Source of the DNA: Gp6-AA40 sp963723495
GTDB lineage: Bacteria; Acidobacteriota; Vicinamibacteria; Vicinamibacterales; UBA2999
NCBI GenBank assembly: GCA_963723495.1
Contig: CAVRQR010000013.1
Span: forward strand, 1 to 64,000
Reading direction: 5' to 3'
DNA: 64,000 nt
Shown here: positions 12,127 to 22,152 of the stretch, piece after piece
Numbering within the stretch: position 1 is the first letter of the stretch
Layout of the letters: each line of letters starts with the position of its first letter
The notes under the pieces: generated by a model
The model's database searches: none
Told to the model about the DNA's origin: nothing
The model's input: only the letters and a program-made list of their open reading frames with translations
Translations under genes and position numbers: made by a program

Positions 12127-12861
12127 TTACAGGTTGTGTCGCATCTGCAATGGGCCGCGTGTGAGCCATTGACCGGGTACGGAGATGCGTTGTGACGTAT
12201 TAGCGCGACGAGCCAGAGATCCTTCGAGGCCGGAGACGTCACCATGTTGGGCGGCCGCGATGAACGCTTCAAGAAGACGTCTTTGCTCGGCCGATTTCAC
12301 CGGCATCCTTCGGCCACTCGCGACGTGCTGACGAGCGCGAGTCACCACCTGTCGCGCGTTGGCCTCTTCAAGCCGAAGCACATTCGCGATATCACGATAT
12401 GGATAGTCGAACGCCTCCCGAAGGATGTAGGCGGCTCGTTCGTTGGGCGTCAGTGTTGCCAGCAGCAACAGAACCCCACAGGCCAATGCCTGGCCGCGTT
12501 CCGCTCGCAACCGGGGGTCGGCGCTGGTATCGACTGGCTCCGGCAGCCAGCCTCCGACGTACGTCTCTCTGCGCGAGCGTGCCGACTGCATGACGTTGAT
12601 CGCCAATCGCGTCGCCGTCGTTACGAGGAATGCCGCGGCATCCCGAACCCGGCTGCGATCTGCCGTCTGCCAGCGTACCCAGACGTCTTGCACAATGTCC
12701 TCGGCTTCGGCTGCGCTGCCCAGCATCCGGTAGGCGATGCCGAAGAGACGAGGACGCACGCTCATGAACGCCGAGAGGGCGTCGTCGTAAGAACAGGACC
12801 TGCTCTCTCCGGCGCGCAAGGCGTCCGCGCTCGAAGCGACCTGAGATGGAACATCTGACAT
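12127..12861 (-). CDS. ECF41-type sigma factor with truncated C-terminal SnoaL-like domain
   Basis: Regions 2 and 4 are complete: SVRPRLFGIAYRMLGSAAEAEDIVQD and LTPNERAAYILREAFDYPYRDIANVL. The linker WLPEPV is the signature of the ECF41/SigJ group. These sigma factors normally carry a SnoaL-like C-terminal extension of about 100 residues that modulates activity. Here it begins (EQRRLLEAFIAAAQHGDV) but similarity ends after GLEG (about 12225), and the frame runs through unrelated sequence to 12127. The start at 12861 has a GGGAGG site. It heads a minus-strand group with the cupin and SDR genes. The deletion could be real or an assembly fault. Confidence 0.82.
   Translation of the reverse strand: MSDVPSQVASSADALRAGESRSCSYDDALSAFMSVRPRLFGIAYRMLGSAAEAEDIVQDVWVRWQTADRSRVRDAAAFLVTTATRLAINVMQSARSRRETYVGGWLPEPVDTSADPRLRAERGQALACGVLLLLATLTPNERAAYILREAFDYPYRDIANVLRLEEANARQVVTRARQHVASGRRMPVKSAEQRRLLEAFIAAAQHGDVSGLEGSLARRANTSQRISVPGQWLTRGPLQMRHNL
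12171..12197 (-). promoter_or_regulatory. Putative ECF41 promoter upstream of the cupin gene
   Basis: On the minus strand: CGTCACA, 16 bases, GGTC, 64 bases before the cupin start. It falls inside the last, non-homologous part of the sigma-factor reading frame, which shows that this stretch is really intergenic promoter DNA and that the sigma gene has lost its original end. Confidence 0.55.
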
Positions 12862-13067
12862 ACGAAACCTCCCGCCGACGTCGAGCGACTCTGGAATGCC
12901 ATTCCGTTTTCCGTCGTCGTCAACGTATCCGAACCTTGTGAGACCGCTCATCGTGACATGAGTGGGCAGTCTGAATGGGCGGCGATTTGTCCACAACCTC
13001 GACGGAGCGATGTCGCGCGTCCGTTCACAAGCGACTGTAACGGTCGTGTAACTCAGCCGGCCATTGT

Positions 13068-13094
13068 CGTCACAAGAAAGCTTCCCATCCGGTC
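13068..13094 (+). promoter_or_regulatory. Putative ECF41 promoter upstream of the alpha/beta hydrolase
   Basis: CGTCACA, 16 bases, GGTC, ending 66 bases before the ATG at 13161. It extends the common pattern to GTCACAA-N14-CGGTCAT, identical in spacing to the elements before the SDR and cupin genes. Otherwise 12862-13160 holds no gene. Confidence 0.6.
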
Positions 13095-13160
13095 ATGGGT
13101 CGTACGAGGCGCTAGTGCGATGGTCGCCGTGCGTGACGGCAGATGGATGCGGAGGTTGCT

Positions 13161-13877
13161 ATGTCAGAGGCAAGAGCAGATGGCGTCAAGAACGTCGTCC
13201 TGGTGCATGGGGGGTTCGTGGACGGGTCCGGTTGGCAGGGAGTCTACGACCTTCTCAAGAAGGACGGCTACAACGTGTCGATCGTCCAGAATCCGACCAC
13301 GTCGTTGGCGGATGACGTCGCCGTTACGAAACGCACGCTGGCGGCCCAGAACGGACCGGCCATTCTCGTTGGCCATTCGTATGGCGGCGTCGTGATCACG
13401 GAGGCCGGTAACGATCCGAAGGTCGCTGGTCTCGTCTATATCGCGGCCTTCGCTCCGGACAAAGGTGAGTCCGTGTCCGCGTTGATCAAAAACCCGCCGC
13501 CCGGTGCGCCGGTGCCTCCCATCCTGCCGCCGCAGGACGGCTATCTGTTTCTCGATCGAACGAAGTTTCGTGCGTCGTTCGCCGCGGATGTGAGTGCTGA
13601 CGCGGCGGAATTCATGGCGGACTCGCAGGTGCCTTGGGGGCTCGACGCGCTCAACGGCGCGGTCGGCGAGCCGGCCTGGAAAACGAAGCCCAGCTGGTAT
13701 CTCGTGGCTACGGAGGACAGGATGATTCCGCCCGACGCGCAGCGCGCGATGTCGAAGCGCGCTGGTTCAACGGTTGCCGAAGTCGCCGGCAGCCACGCCG
13801 TCTACGTATCCCAGCCGAAGGCCGTTGCCGCGGTCATCGCGAAGGCCGCGAATTCTGTCGCGTTGGCGACGAGGTAG
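13161..13877 (+). CDS. Alpha/beta-hydrolase (MES/salicylate-esterase-like)
   Basis: Compact 238-residue hydrolase with oxyanion motif HGGFVDGSGW, nucleophile elbow GHSYGG (Ser), an acid residue near ATEDRM and a late GSHAVYVSQP histidine. The fold resembles plant methylesterase/hydroxynitrile lyase-like enzymes widespread in bacteria. A GGAGG six bases before the second ATG (13161) decides the start. No signal peptide, so cytosolic. It is preceded by an ECF41-like promoter and is probably part of the local sigma regulon together with the following haloperoxidase-like gene. Confidence 0.85.
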   Translation: MSEARADGVKNVVLVHGGFVDGSGWQGVYDLLKKDGYNVSIVQNPTTSLADDVAVTKRTLAAQNGPAILVGHSYGGVVITEAGNDPKVAGLVYIAAFAPDKGESVSALIKNPPPGAPVPPILPPQDGYLFLDRTKFRASFAADVSADAAEFMADSQVPWGLDALNGAVGEPAWKTKPSWYLVATEDRMIPPDAQRAMSKRAGSTVAEVAGSHAVYVSQPKAVAAVIAKAANSVALATR

Positions 13878-14049
13878 CCGTCCACGGCCTGTCGCGCCAG
13901 TCCGGCGAGGCTGCCCTCCGACCTCAACGTCTGTGCGGCGCGCATGAAGCCGGTCCATGCCGCCAGTGCCAGCGCGCCGACGCTGATGCGTCACTGTTCT
14001 GTGACACTCGAGAAGTCGCGCGATTCGCACCGAGGAGAGTTCGCCAGGT

Positions 14050-14076
14050 TGTCACATCGCGACGTGATGCCCGGTC
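14050..14076 (+). promoter_or_regulatory. Putative ECF41 promoter upstream of the haloperoxidase-like gene
   Basis: TGTCACA, 16 bases, GGTC, ending 87 bases before the start at 14164. This is the best match of the four to the published -35 element. The rest of the 286-base gap 13878-14163 shows no convincing gene. Confidence 0.6.
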
Positions 14077-14163
14077 TTCACCAACGCAAGCGAGCCGCGC
14101 CACGTCGTTGCGGCGCTTTCGATATCACGGGAACCACGTGGCGCTCGGCAGTTTTCAGGAGAC

Positions 14164-15012
14164 ATGACGATGAGCACGATCACTACCAAGGACGGGACGA
14201 CGATCTACTACAAAGACTGGGGCAATGGTCCGGTCGTTACGTTCTCGCACGGATGGCCGTTGAACTCCGACATGTGGGACGGCCAGATGTTGTTCCTCGC
14301 ACAGCACGGTTTCCGAGTCGTGGCACACGATCGTCGTGGCCATGGCCGATCCAGCCAGGCGTGGTCCGGAAACGACATGGACGGGTATGCGGACGATCTC
14401 GCAGCGGCGATCGAGGCGCTGGACCTCAAAGACATCACCATGGTGGGCCACTCGACTGGCGGAGGTGAAGTCGCACGCTACATCGGACGTTACGGCACGA
14501 CGCGCGTGGCCAAAGCGGTCCTCATTGCCGCCGTGCCGCCGATCATGTTGAAGTCTGCGGCCAACCCGGAAGGACTCCCCATCGAAGTCTTCGACAGCCT
14601 CCGGAGCGCGTTGGCCAAGGACCGCTCGCAGGCATACAAAGACTTCGCTCCCCAGTTCTATGGCGCCAACAGACCTGGTGCGCAGGTGTCACAAGGCACC
14701 CTGGATCAGTTCTGGCTCTGGAGCATGCAAGCTGGTCTGAAGAACGCCTACGACAGCATCAAGGCTTTTTCTGAAACCGACTTCACCGACGACCTCAAGA
14801 AGTTCGACATACCGACCCTGGTCATGCACGGTGAGGACGACCAGATCGTGCCCGTCAAGGATTCGGGGAAGAAGTCAGCAAAGCTGATCAAGGGGGCTGC
14901 CGAAATCTACTATCCCGGCCTGTCGCATGGACTCACCGGTACGCATCCCGACCTCGTCAACCGCGACTTGCTCGCGTTCTGCCAGGCAAGGCAAACGGCA
15001 GGGGTCGGGTAA
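14164..15012 (+). CDS. Non-heme chloroperoxidase-like alpha/beta-hydrolase
   Basis: The 282-residue product begins ITTKDGTTIYYKDWG and carries HGWPLNSDMWD (oxyanion loop), GHSTGGGEVARY (nucleophile Ser), the acid at HGEDDQIVP and the catalytic His in LSHGLTGTHPD. This is the cofactor-free haloperoxidase/perhydrolase group, which catalyses ester or peracid chemistry; physiological substrates are seldom known. AGGAG precedes the first ATG. Cytosolic. Preceded by an ECF41-like promoter. Confidence 0.9.
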   Translation: MTMSTITTKDGTTIYYKDWGNGPVVTFSHGWPLNSDMWDGQMLFLAQHGFRVVAHDRRGHGRSSQAWSGNDMDGYADDLAAAIEALDLKDITMVGHSTGGGEVARYIGRYGTTRVAKAVLIAAVPPIMLKSAANPEGLPIEVFDSLRSALAKDRSQAYKDFAPQFYGANRPGAQVSQGTLDQFWLWSMQAGLKNAYDSIKAFSETDFTDDLKKFDIPTLVMHGEDDQIVPVKDSGKKSAKLIKGAAEIYYPGLSHGLTGTHPDLVNRDLLAFCQARQTAGVG

Positions 15013-15118
15013 ATCCGCACCGGGGGACAGGGCCGCGGCGACGAATCCCCCTCTCCCCGCCGGAAGGGACGACACATGACCAAATCCATGAACGGCCACT
15101 TGACCTGAGAGCACGGGA

Positions 15119-15304
15119 GTGATTCGCAGCAACGCTCTGGGCGCACGTCTGATCGCAGGCGAACGCGTCCTACAAGAAGCAGAAGCGCAACAAAAGCGGA
15201 CCGAGATCGTCAAAATGCCGGGCCGCGGGCACACGCTGACGATCGACGCCGGCTGGAGGGAGGTCGCCGAGAAGGCGCTCGAGTTCGTCAAGCGGTTCGC
15301 GTGA
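15119..15304 (+). pseudogene. C-terminal fragment of an alpha/beta-hydrolase
   Basis: TEIVKMPGRGHTLTIDAGWREVAEKALEFVKRF is the C-terminal end, with the catalytic His, of a common hydrolase family. Immediately upstream, in another frame, ASYKKQKRNK gives the preceding residues. Nothing of the first 200 or so residues is present, so this is a remnant left after a deletion next to the intact paralogue that ends at 15012. Confidence 0.6.
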
Positions 15305-15319
15305 TGGAGTTCGACACCG

Positions 15320-15877
15320 ATGATGCAGTCTGTGGCCGGCCCCAGCCTCTTGACGAGCGTCCCGACGATCGATGAGGTTCTGCACGATCACGCGTCGGAG
15401 TTGGGGCACGACTTCATCGCCTATCGGAACCATGCGTACCGCGTTGTGAACCTGTGCGCCGCCATCGTGAAAGACCGTGTCGACATCGAGAAGATCGCGG
15501 TCGCCGCGGTTTTTCACGACCTCGGGATCTGGACCAACAAGACGTTCGACTACATCGCGCCGTCCGTCGCGCTCGCACGCGAGTACCTCGCCGCCCACGG
15601 TCGGGCGGCCTGGATCGCCGAGATCGAAGGGACGATCGCGGACCACCACAAGATCACGCCTTCCCACGCCATTCATGACTCGCTCGTCGAGCCATTCCGA
15701 CGAGCCGATTGGATCGACGTGACGCGCGGGCTGAGAACATTCGGGCTTCCACGTCCGTTGATCCGCTCGGTGCTTGCTGGTTGGCCGAGTGCCGGGTTTC
15801 ATTGGCGCCTGGTGCAGTTGACTCTCGAAAGATTCCGCACGCATCCGCTGACGCCGTTGCCGATGGTCAAACTGTAA
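15320..15877 (+). CDS. HD-domain metal-dependent phosphohydrolase-like protein
   Basis: A 185-residue protein with the HD pattern: an early His in RNHAYRVVNLC, the HD pair in VFHDLGIW, then HH in ADHHKI and an Asp in RADWIDV. HD proteins hydrolyse phosphoesters, often of nucleotides. Small stand-alone HD proteins of this kind are common and mostly uncharacterised. Frame is clean; no signal peptide. Confidence 0.8.
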   Translation: MMQSVAGPSLLTSVPTIDEVLHDHASELGHDFIAYRNHAYRVVNLCAAIVKDRVDIEKIAVAAVFHDLGIWTNKTFDYIAPSVALAREYLAAHGRAAWIAEIEGTIADHHKITPSHAIHDSLVEPFRRADWIDVTRGLRTFGLPRPLIRSVLAGWPSAGFHWRLVQLTLERFRTHPLTPLPMVKL

Positions 15878-16235
15878 CCGCGACAGGCTGTGCTCGATCA
15901 TAAGTGGGCGAGCATCGTCGTAACTGACGCGCAGCTCCACCATGCGAGCTGTGAACCCTTGGTAAGCGGCGCATGTCATGATGCGACCACTCGGGCCTTT
16001 GATCTGCCAAAACGTTTGAAGAGGCTGTGGATCCCTCGGGGACTGACTGGTCAAGTGGGTAGGCTGGCGCTCACGCTTATCAGGATGGTGATTTTATGCT
16101 GGTCAGTCGCCACAGAGTGTGATCTCGATCAAAACCCCTGGCCGGTTGGGAAAAACCCTTGAACGCTCGGTGGACTCGCGCATCAAGACCGGCCTGCTAC
16201 AATCCCTCGAGAGGTCAAGCGACGACCTGAACCTC
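15878..16235. other. Intergenic region of about 360 bases
   Basis: No convincing gene on either strand. An A-rich stretch with two similar AAAACCC pieces lies near 16128-16158, shortly before the start of the next gene, and may belong to its leader or promoter. Confidence 0.4.
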
Positions 16236-17100
16236 ATGCCACTTCGATCCCGCGGCTGCCTGATGGTCCTGGTTCTGGTCGGCGCGCTCGCTATCGCACA
16301 GCAAGAGACTGCCGCGGCTGACCTCGAGCGCACCACGGTAGCCGCCTACGATCGCTTTCTCGAGACGGTCGCGCAGGCGTTCTCAAAGCAGGTTGGCACC
16401 GAAGCCTTCCTGGTGCAGGCGACGCCGCAAGCGCTCGACCGACTTCGTCACGGCGAGATTCTGTTCGAACCGGGAAGCGGCGACGGGATCATCGAGGTGC
16501 CGAACGGATTGATCCATCACTGGCGTGCCACCGCGTTCGTGCCTGACGTCACGCTGGAGGAGGTCCTGAGAGTTGCACGCGACTACACCAAGTACGCGTC
16601 CATCTATCCTTGGGTCGTCGCTGCCGATCTCGTAGAACGTGAGGGCAGCAACCGTTTCCGTACTTTTTCGCGCACGAAGGCGTGCGGGTTCAGTGACCGG
16701 CGTGGTTGATGTGTGGATGGTGACCGAGTACCAGCACCTTCGCCCCGGCCGCGCGACGTCGGTTGCCAGGGCCGACTGCGTGCGGCAGGTGGAACATGTC
16801 GGCGAGCGTGCAGAACATCGCCTTCGGCCAGGTACAGGCAACGGCTATCTCTGGCGCGCTGACGCGATGTCGAAATATCTCGAACGGGACGGCGGCGTCT
16901 ACATGGAGCTCGACACAATCGGTCTCAGTCGCGGCTTCCCCCCGCTCCTGGGATGGATAATCGAGCCGGTCGCACGGCGGCTCGGACGCAGCAGCGCCGG
17001 CGAGGCACTGAACCAGCTTCGCGTCGCGCTCGCATCCCCACCAACCGATGTCGCCAAAGCCAGCCCGGTTGTGAACAGTCGACCGTGGTGCGGCGAGTAA
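16236..17100 (+). CDS. START/SRPBCC-like secreted protein of unknown function, one frameshift
   Basis: Starts with a signal peptide (MPLRSRGCLMVLVLVGALAIA). The mature part has a layout seen in START-like lipid-binding proteins: IIEVPNGLIHHWRATAFVP, then YTKYASIYPWV, and after the break TGVVDVWMVTEYQHL and DGGVYMELDTIGLSRGFPPLLGWIIEPVA, which is a typical C-terminal end of such folds. The frame breaks near 16685, at SNRFRTFSRTK. Corrected length about 287 residues. It may bind a lipid or aromatic ligand in the periplasm. Function not established. Confidence 0.65.
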
Positions 17101-17110
17101 GTCGACTTAC
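17097..17110. repeat. Perfect 14-bp palindrome spanning two convergent stop codons
   Basis: GTAAGTCGACTTAC contains the TAA stop of the START-like gene (17098-17100) and, on the other strand, the TAA stop of the PHP gene (17107-17109). The two convergent genes are therefore separated by only six bases, all inside the palindrome. Confidence 0.9.
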
Positions 17111-18313
17111 ACCACGGCGGGCGAGCGGGGTGTCTCGAGCACAACGGCCTCGCTTAAGCGCTCAGCAGTGCAGTCGGCCTCGAGCGTGCGATGACCATCG
17201 GCGCGTGTCAGCTCGAAGAGCGGCCGCAGCGATGGCGAACCGAGCAACCGGGTGATCGCAACGGTGGTGTTCAGCCACCATGGCGCGCTCTTCCACATCG
17301 AGTCCAGTGATCGCTCAACGCCGTCGATGGTGATGAACACGCGCTCGGACCAATGGCGCCAGCCGCTGTGATGTTCCGGCATGTGACGCAGGGCATCGAC
17401 AGCAGTCTGCAGCACACGCGACGAAAACGGCTCGCAATACTCGGGGAGCACGACGCAGCAACTGCTCCGCCGATTGCGGAGCTCGTGTGCAAACTCGCTG
17501 AAGCATGTGGTGCTCGTCAGGTTGACGATGCCGTTCGGCGTCGCACCGTGTCGATCGCCGCCACCCACAACCGGGAGGCCGAAGCCTTCGGCCAGGGGCA
17601 GGTACTCGCCGGTTCTCCGACCACGATCGATAGCCGTTCAGTTCCAGGGCGTGCACCCGATCACCGTGCAGCCGGAGAAAGGCCAGGAGTGTCGAGTCGT
17701 GGCGTCTTCCGCCAATCTCGGCGAGATCCCAATAGGGATGATTCACGACCACGAACGTCTCGGGCGACTCCGCGAGCCCGTCGAGCAGTTCGGCAAGGTT
17801 CCGTGTGGCGCCGACGGTGTATTCCGCAAGCGCGCGCTCGGTGGCGTCGAGACACGCGGGCGCGATGCCATGGACACCCAGATGAAACATCGCGCCGTCG
17901 AACGGCACCGACCATTCCAATGACAGTGGCACGTGAGGGTGATCGTTGGCCCGCAACGCCAGCGGACCCTCGACGGTGTCGTGATCGGTCAGCGACACGA
18001 GAGCCGGGCAGTTGAACCGGCGCTCGATCTGCTCACGCTCGGAGGCGATGACGGCCGCGGGTGACATGGGCGGACGCCAGGACGCCGAGTCGAAATCCAG
18101 ATCTCGCCCGTTCACCCGACGGTAAGTCGCGATCACTCCCTCGAAGAACGTCGCGACAACGGGAATGCGTCGTGCGATGCCCGGCACGAAATCGAGCTTC
18201 TCGCGCGAACGGTCCGAGTGGCTGTGCAGAGACACAGCGGCACGCGCCCATGCCGGGCGGACGACGTCGGTGGAGCGGCGGAACAGCTGAATCGCGGTAC
18301 GAGTCTGTCTCAT
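17107..18313 (-). CDS. PHP-domain phosphoesterase-like protein, one frameshift
   Basis: The metal-binding start of a PHP domain is visible (SLHSHSDRS), followed by LTDHDTVEG and later a HPYWDLAEI segment. After a frameshift near 17610 the content continues TGEYLPLAEGFGLPVVGGGDRHG, the last metal-binding Asp-His of the domain, and goes on to a tail of about 150 residues. PHP proteins hydrolyse phosphoesters using two or three metals. Start 18313 has an AGGA site. The gene is downstream of the hydrolase and GH-like genes on the same strand. Confidence 0.7.
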
Positions 18314-18519
18314 GGTCCTGGAGTCGACGATCGAGGCCAGCCTGGGCTGCCAGCCGCGCGGCGCCATCCGTGTGGGCGCCAGTTAAGTGGTTGGCGGGAG
18401 CGGATTACGTCCGCCGTGTCTCGCGGATCTCCGCAGCCAATCCGCAGCGACTAGTGACACATTAGCGAATGCAGGTGAACTCCCCGTGTGGGTGGCGCGT
18501 CGACGTTGTAAGAAGTGAA

Positions 18520-19264
18520 CTACGGCGGTGTCAACTCGAGATCAACGGCGATCGACACAGCACGACAATCGATGAGCACGCGACCGATCGCCTCTGCCGC
18601 GGCGCGTGGGTTCGTGTATAGCGCCATGTGCGGGCCGTCGATGACCATGACGCGCGTCGATGGCTTGTGTCGCATGATGTCGTCGATGTTGCTCGGCGGG
18701 ACTAACACGTCCCGCGAGTTGGCCAGGCAGACCATCGTCGCGTTACACTGGCGCAGCACGTCTTGCGCATCCACGGTCAGCAGAGCGCGGATGCGCCGGG
18801 CCAGCGTCGCTGCCGAGACACGTGCCCACGTCTCGGCTTTGTCATGCCAGGCACGCGATTCCCGCGTTCTCAGAAGAAGGCGGGGACGCGGCGGGCGATC
18901 GAATGATCCAGAACAGCGGACCGACAGCCAGGTAACGACACCAGGCGAGGCCGCGGCGCGGCGCGCGCACGAACGAGGCACACAGGATGACGCCGCGAAC
19001 ACGGTGGGGTTCCTGAGTAGCCAGCATCAACGCCAATGGACCCGAGAACGACCATCCGAGTACCCAGAACGAGTCGAGACCGCGAACAGCGTCCGATACG
19101 ACAGCGGACAGGTGCTCGTAGTCGTTCCTGCCGTGAGGCGGATACTCAACCACGATGGATGTGACCCAGGGCGGTAGAACCGTCAGCAGCGGCCGAAGGA
19201 ACACGTCAGTGCCATCGAGTCCCGGCAGCAGGACCAGCGTGACGCTGTTCGACGGCGCCGTCAT
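18520..19264 (-). CDS. Alpha/beta-hydrolase, one frameshift
   Basis: LLPGLDGTDVFLRPLL is the oxyanion region, LGWSFSGPLAL the nucleophile elbow (Ser in GWSFSG), and, after a frameshift near 18890, NSRDVLVPPSN and DGPHMALYTNP supply the acid and catalytic His. Corrected length about 247 residues. Its ATG overlaps the stop of the upstream GH-like gene (ATGA), so the two are translationally coupled. Related proteins include thioesterase-like hydrolases; the substrate is unknown. Confidence 0.75.
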
Positions 19265-22017
19265 GAACAGGCGGGGGTTGTCGAGATCGCAGAGGGTCGG
19301 TGTCGTAGCGATCGGCGCCGCGCGATGTATCCAGCAGCAAGAAGAAATCCGGCGAGGTAGAACAGCCCGCCAAGTTTCAGGTGCGCCCCCGCATACGTCT
19401 GCAACGCGAACAACATCGTGTCAGTCGCAGGCGCAAAGTTCAGCGGGCGATCCAGCGAACGCAACGCGACCGGCCACTCGGGCAGCAGGGTAGTCAGAAC
19501 GAGGAGACCGGCACCAGCGGCGGTGAGCCAACCTGCAGCGGCGTGACGCCACTCGTGGCGCGCGCGCACGGCGACGATCACGCTCGCTGTCCACAGAGGC
19601 GTCGCGACGAGGATCGCGACGAACACGACACGAAAGATCGAAGAGGTCCAAAAACAAGTACCAATATCCAAGCGGACCAGCGTAGGCGATCAACGCAAGC
19701 GAAACGATCGCACCCGGAAACAACGGCCCGATCGAAGCGATCAGCAGCCGGCCGCGCCCGTCACGTTCGCTCGGACTGTCAGCCGTGCTCTCGAATGCCA
19801 CAGCGACGACTGCGATGAGCAAGACCGAGCCACCCTGCACCCATGGGGCGGTGAACCCGGTCACCGTTCCCGCGAGAAAGCCCACGATCAACAACGCCAG
19901 CACGGTCACGGCCGAGGCCACACGGAGATCAACGGTTGCCGTTGCCAATCGCCATGGAGCGACGACCGCGATCCGCATCAAACCGGCGACATCTCTCACC
20001 GTGCCGACCGGTGTCAGCATGCGCCATCGTCGTGCGAATGGACTGCCGATGGCGATGAGAGCGATGACGATGACCAGCAAGGCGGTAGCGACACTTCGTA
20101 TCATCGGGGCGCGATCGGCGATAGCGATCGCTCGACTGGCTGACGTCAGATCGAGCGCTGGATGATCGAGGTCGCTCCCGAATCGATTCGTGTGGCGGCT
20201 CGCGGCGGCCTCGAAGTCTTTCCTCCCGGCGCGCCACTCGGTCCACGCCTCGGCGCTGCCGGTATCGAGCCAGCGGTAGTAACTCAGAAAACTCTGGCGC
20301 CACGCGGCGAGGACATCGAACACGCTCTCCTGATACTCGACGGATCGCAGCGCTTCTTCGCACGAGGGACATCTCTCTGCCCCGCCGCGGCGAACACCGT
20401 TGCCAGTTGTTCCCGCACTCGCCTCACCGTGTCGGCGGAGGCGTGGCCCTCGGCGATCGCCGTAGGAATGTCATCCTGGGTGACTCTATATACGAGGCTG
20501 AGCAGGCTGTGCCAGCCGCCCACCATGTCCCACTCGAATATCCACATGAGCGGCGGGAGCTCGAGCCCGGGGACGCGCACGTCGCGCTCGGCATACGGCC
20601 GGATGTAAAAGCCATCGAGCACGGCCTTGCGCGTCTCGGTCAATGCACTCGAGACAGCATCGACGAATCCGCGCATCGTGGCTGAACGTTCGTGTGGCCC
20701 ACTGTGTGACCAGGGTTCCCACGTCAGCCCACGGATCCATCGCCAGTCTCGACGCCACAAAGACGTTTGCATCGGTCCACAACCAGAAGCCATGCAGCGG
20801 GTAGAGCGTTCGAGGCCCGGCTCGGAGGGGCCTCCCGACTGGGTGAACACGAACGTCCCGACGATTCGTGGATTTGCCGTTGAAACGCGCGCAAGGCACG
20901 TGCGTAGTCCTCTCCCAGGAAATCGGGGAAGGCAGAGAAGCCCTCGAACTCGGGCTTGGCCTGGAGCTCGACGAGCCGGCGATGGCGTCCCTGCGCGAGC
21001 GTCGGATTCAGCGGGAGGTAGCTGAAGAAATCACCAGCGGTGAATTTCGTGGACACGATCAGAGCCGGCGAGTCGATATCGTCCAGCACGGCGTCATAGA
21101 CGCGCGGGTCGGTATGGAGACGACCAATCTGTCCGACGCCGACGGTCCAGCTCCGAGGGACGAGCGTTCGTCCTGATTGTTCGAACGCCGGCAACAAGCC
21201 TCGAAGCATGGCTCGTAGACTTGCGGCGTTGCGGACGGACATCTCACTTCGATACGGCCAGCCTTCGGTGTTGTAGAGCCTTCCGCCTTCGCCAAACCGA
21301 ATCACCATGCCCCTGACAGCGGGTACTTTCTCGAAGAGCTCTTCTAGCCCGGCGCGATACACGTCCCACACCGCCGGGTTCGAGGTATCGATACCCACGT
21401 CGCTCGCATCAGGCGCGCGGTGACGAAAATGGTCGGCCAGTGGCGCCGACAACGTGAGCATGTCTGCCTCGAGTACACCTCCATTCCTTGCTGAGCGGTC
21501 CAGTCGAACAGCGGCCCGAACGCGCGGCGCACGGCCGCGTGCCGGGCACGATATTGCTATGCTTCTTGCACTGCTTCGCCCGTCGGCTTGGCGCGCGAAG
21601 TCACGCGATCGAAGTCGATGAGCTCGAGGAGCAACGGAACAGCGATGGCATTGTTGCGGTACTCGCGCATGCGTTGGACGTACGCACGCCAATCACGCTC
21701 GATGCGCCGGAACGCAGAGGCATCGACGTCCGGCACCTCCGTAAGATCGCGTCACGAAACGCTCTGCGGTCATGCGAGTAATCAGTTCCCCAGGTGTCGA
21801 GCGGGACACCGACGCCGCCGCTGTCGACGAGCCTCAGTGTCAGAGGCGCTCGGGCACCTGCGTCGAGGGGTGCCACTGCCGCTCTCGCGAGGGGATCGGC
21901 CGGCCGCCTTCGCATCTGGATGTCATACACGCGGTCGAACGCCAGCCCGGCGATGAGACCCGCAGTGACGATGACCGCGGCAACGAGGAGAGGTTTCCAA
22001 CGGGGCATAGCCTTCAC
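19261..22017 (-). CDS. Large membrane-anchored glycoside-hydrolase-like protein (GH67-like barrel), multiply frameshifted
   Basis: Read across several frames this is one gene of about 900 residues. It begins with a membrane anchor (MPRWKPLLVAAVIVTAGLIAGLAF), then a barrel-like region with VRGMVIRFGEGGRLYN, SPALIVSTKFTAGDFFSYLPLNP and KPEFEGFSAFPDFLGEDY, which resembles alpha-glucuronidase-type barrels (my inference). The C-terminal third holds several transmembrane helices from about 20120 down to 19290. Frame changes occur near 21785, 21560 (an in-frame TAG), 21480, 20870, 20720, 20340 and 19650. It leads a minus-strand operon with a hydrolase and a PHP protein. Confidence 0.55.
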
Positions 22018-22152
22018 TACAGAATGGAGGGCGTTACAGGGTCGTCAATATTAGCGCGCTCGTGTAACTGTGAACTGGACTGAACGGGGAGTGTCTGGCG
22101 AGTGTGAGAATATCGCGCCTGTTTGAGCCAGGACCACACGGGAGGAAGAGAG

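Noticed and set aside
12862..13000. ECF41-type promoter for the sigma gene itself
   Set aside because: A TTGTGAG piece occurs near 12934, but no matching second element lies at the required distance.
15890..16162. 90-codon frame in the gap before the START-like gene
   Set aside because: No ribosome site, no domain and mixed composition; treated as intergenic.
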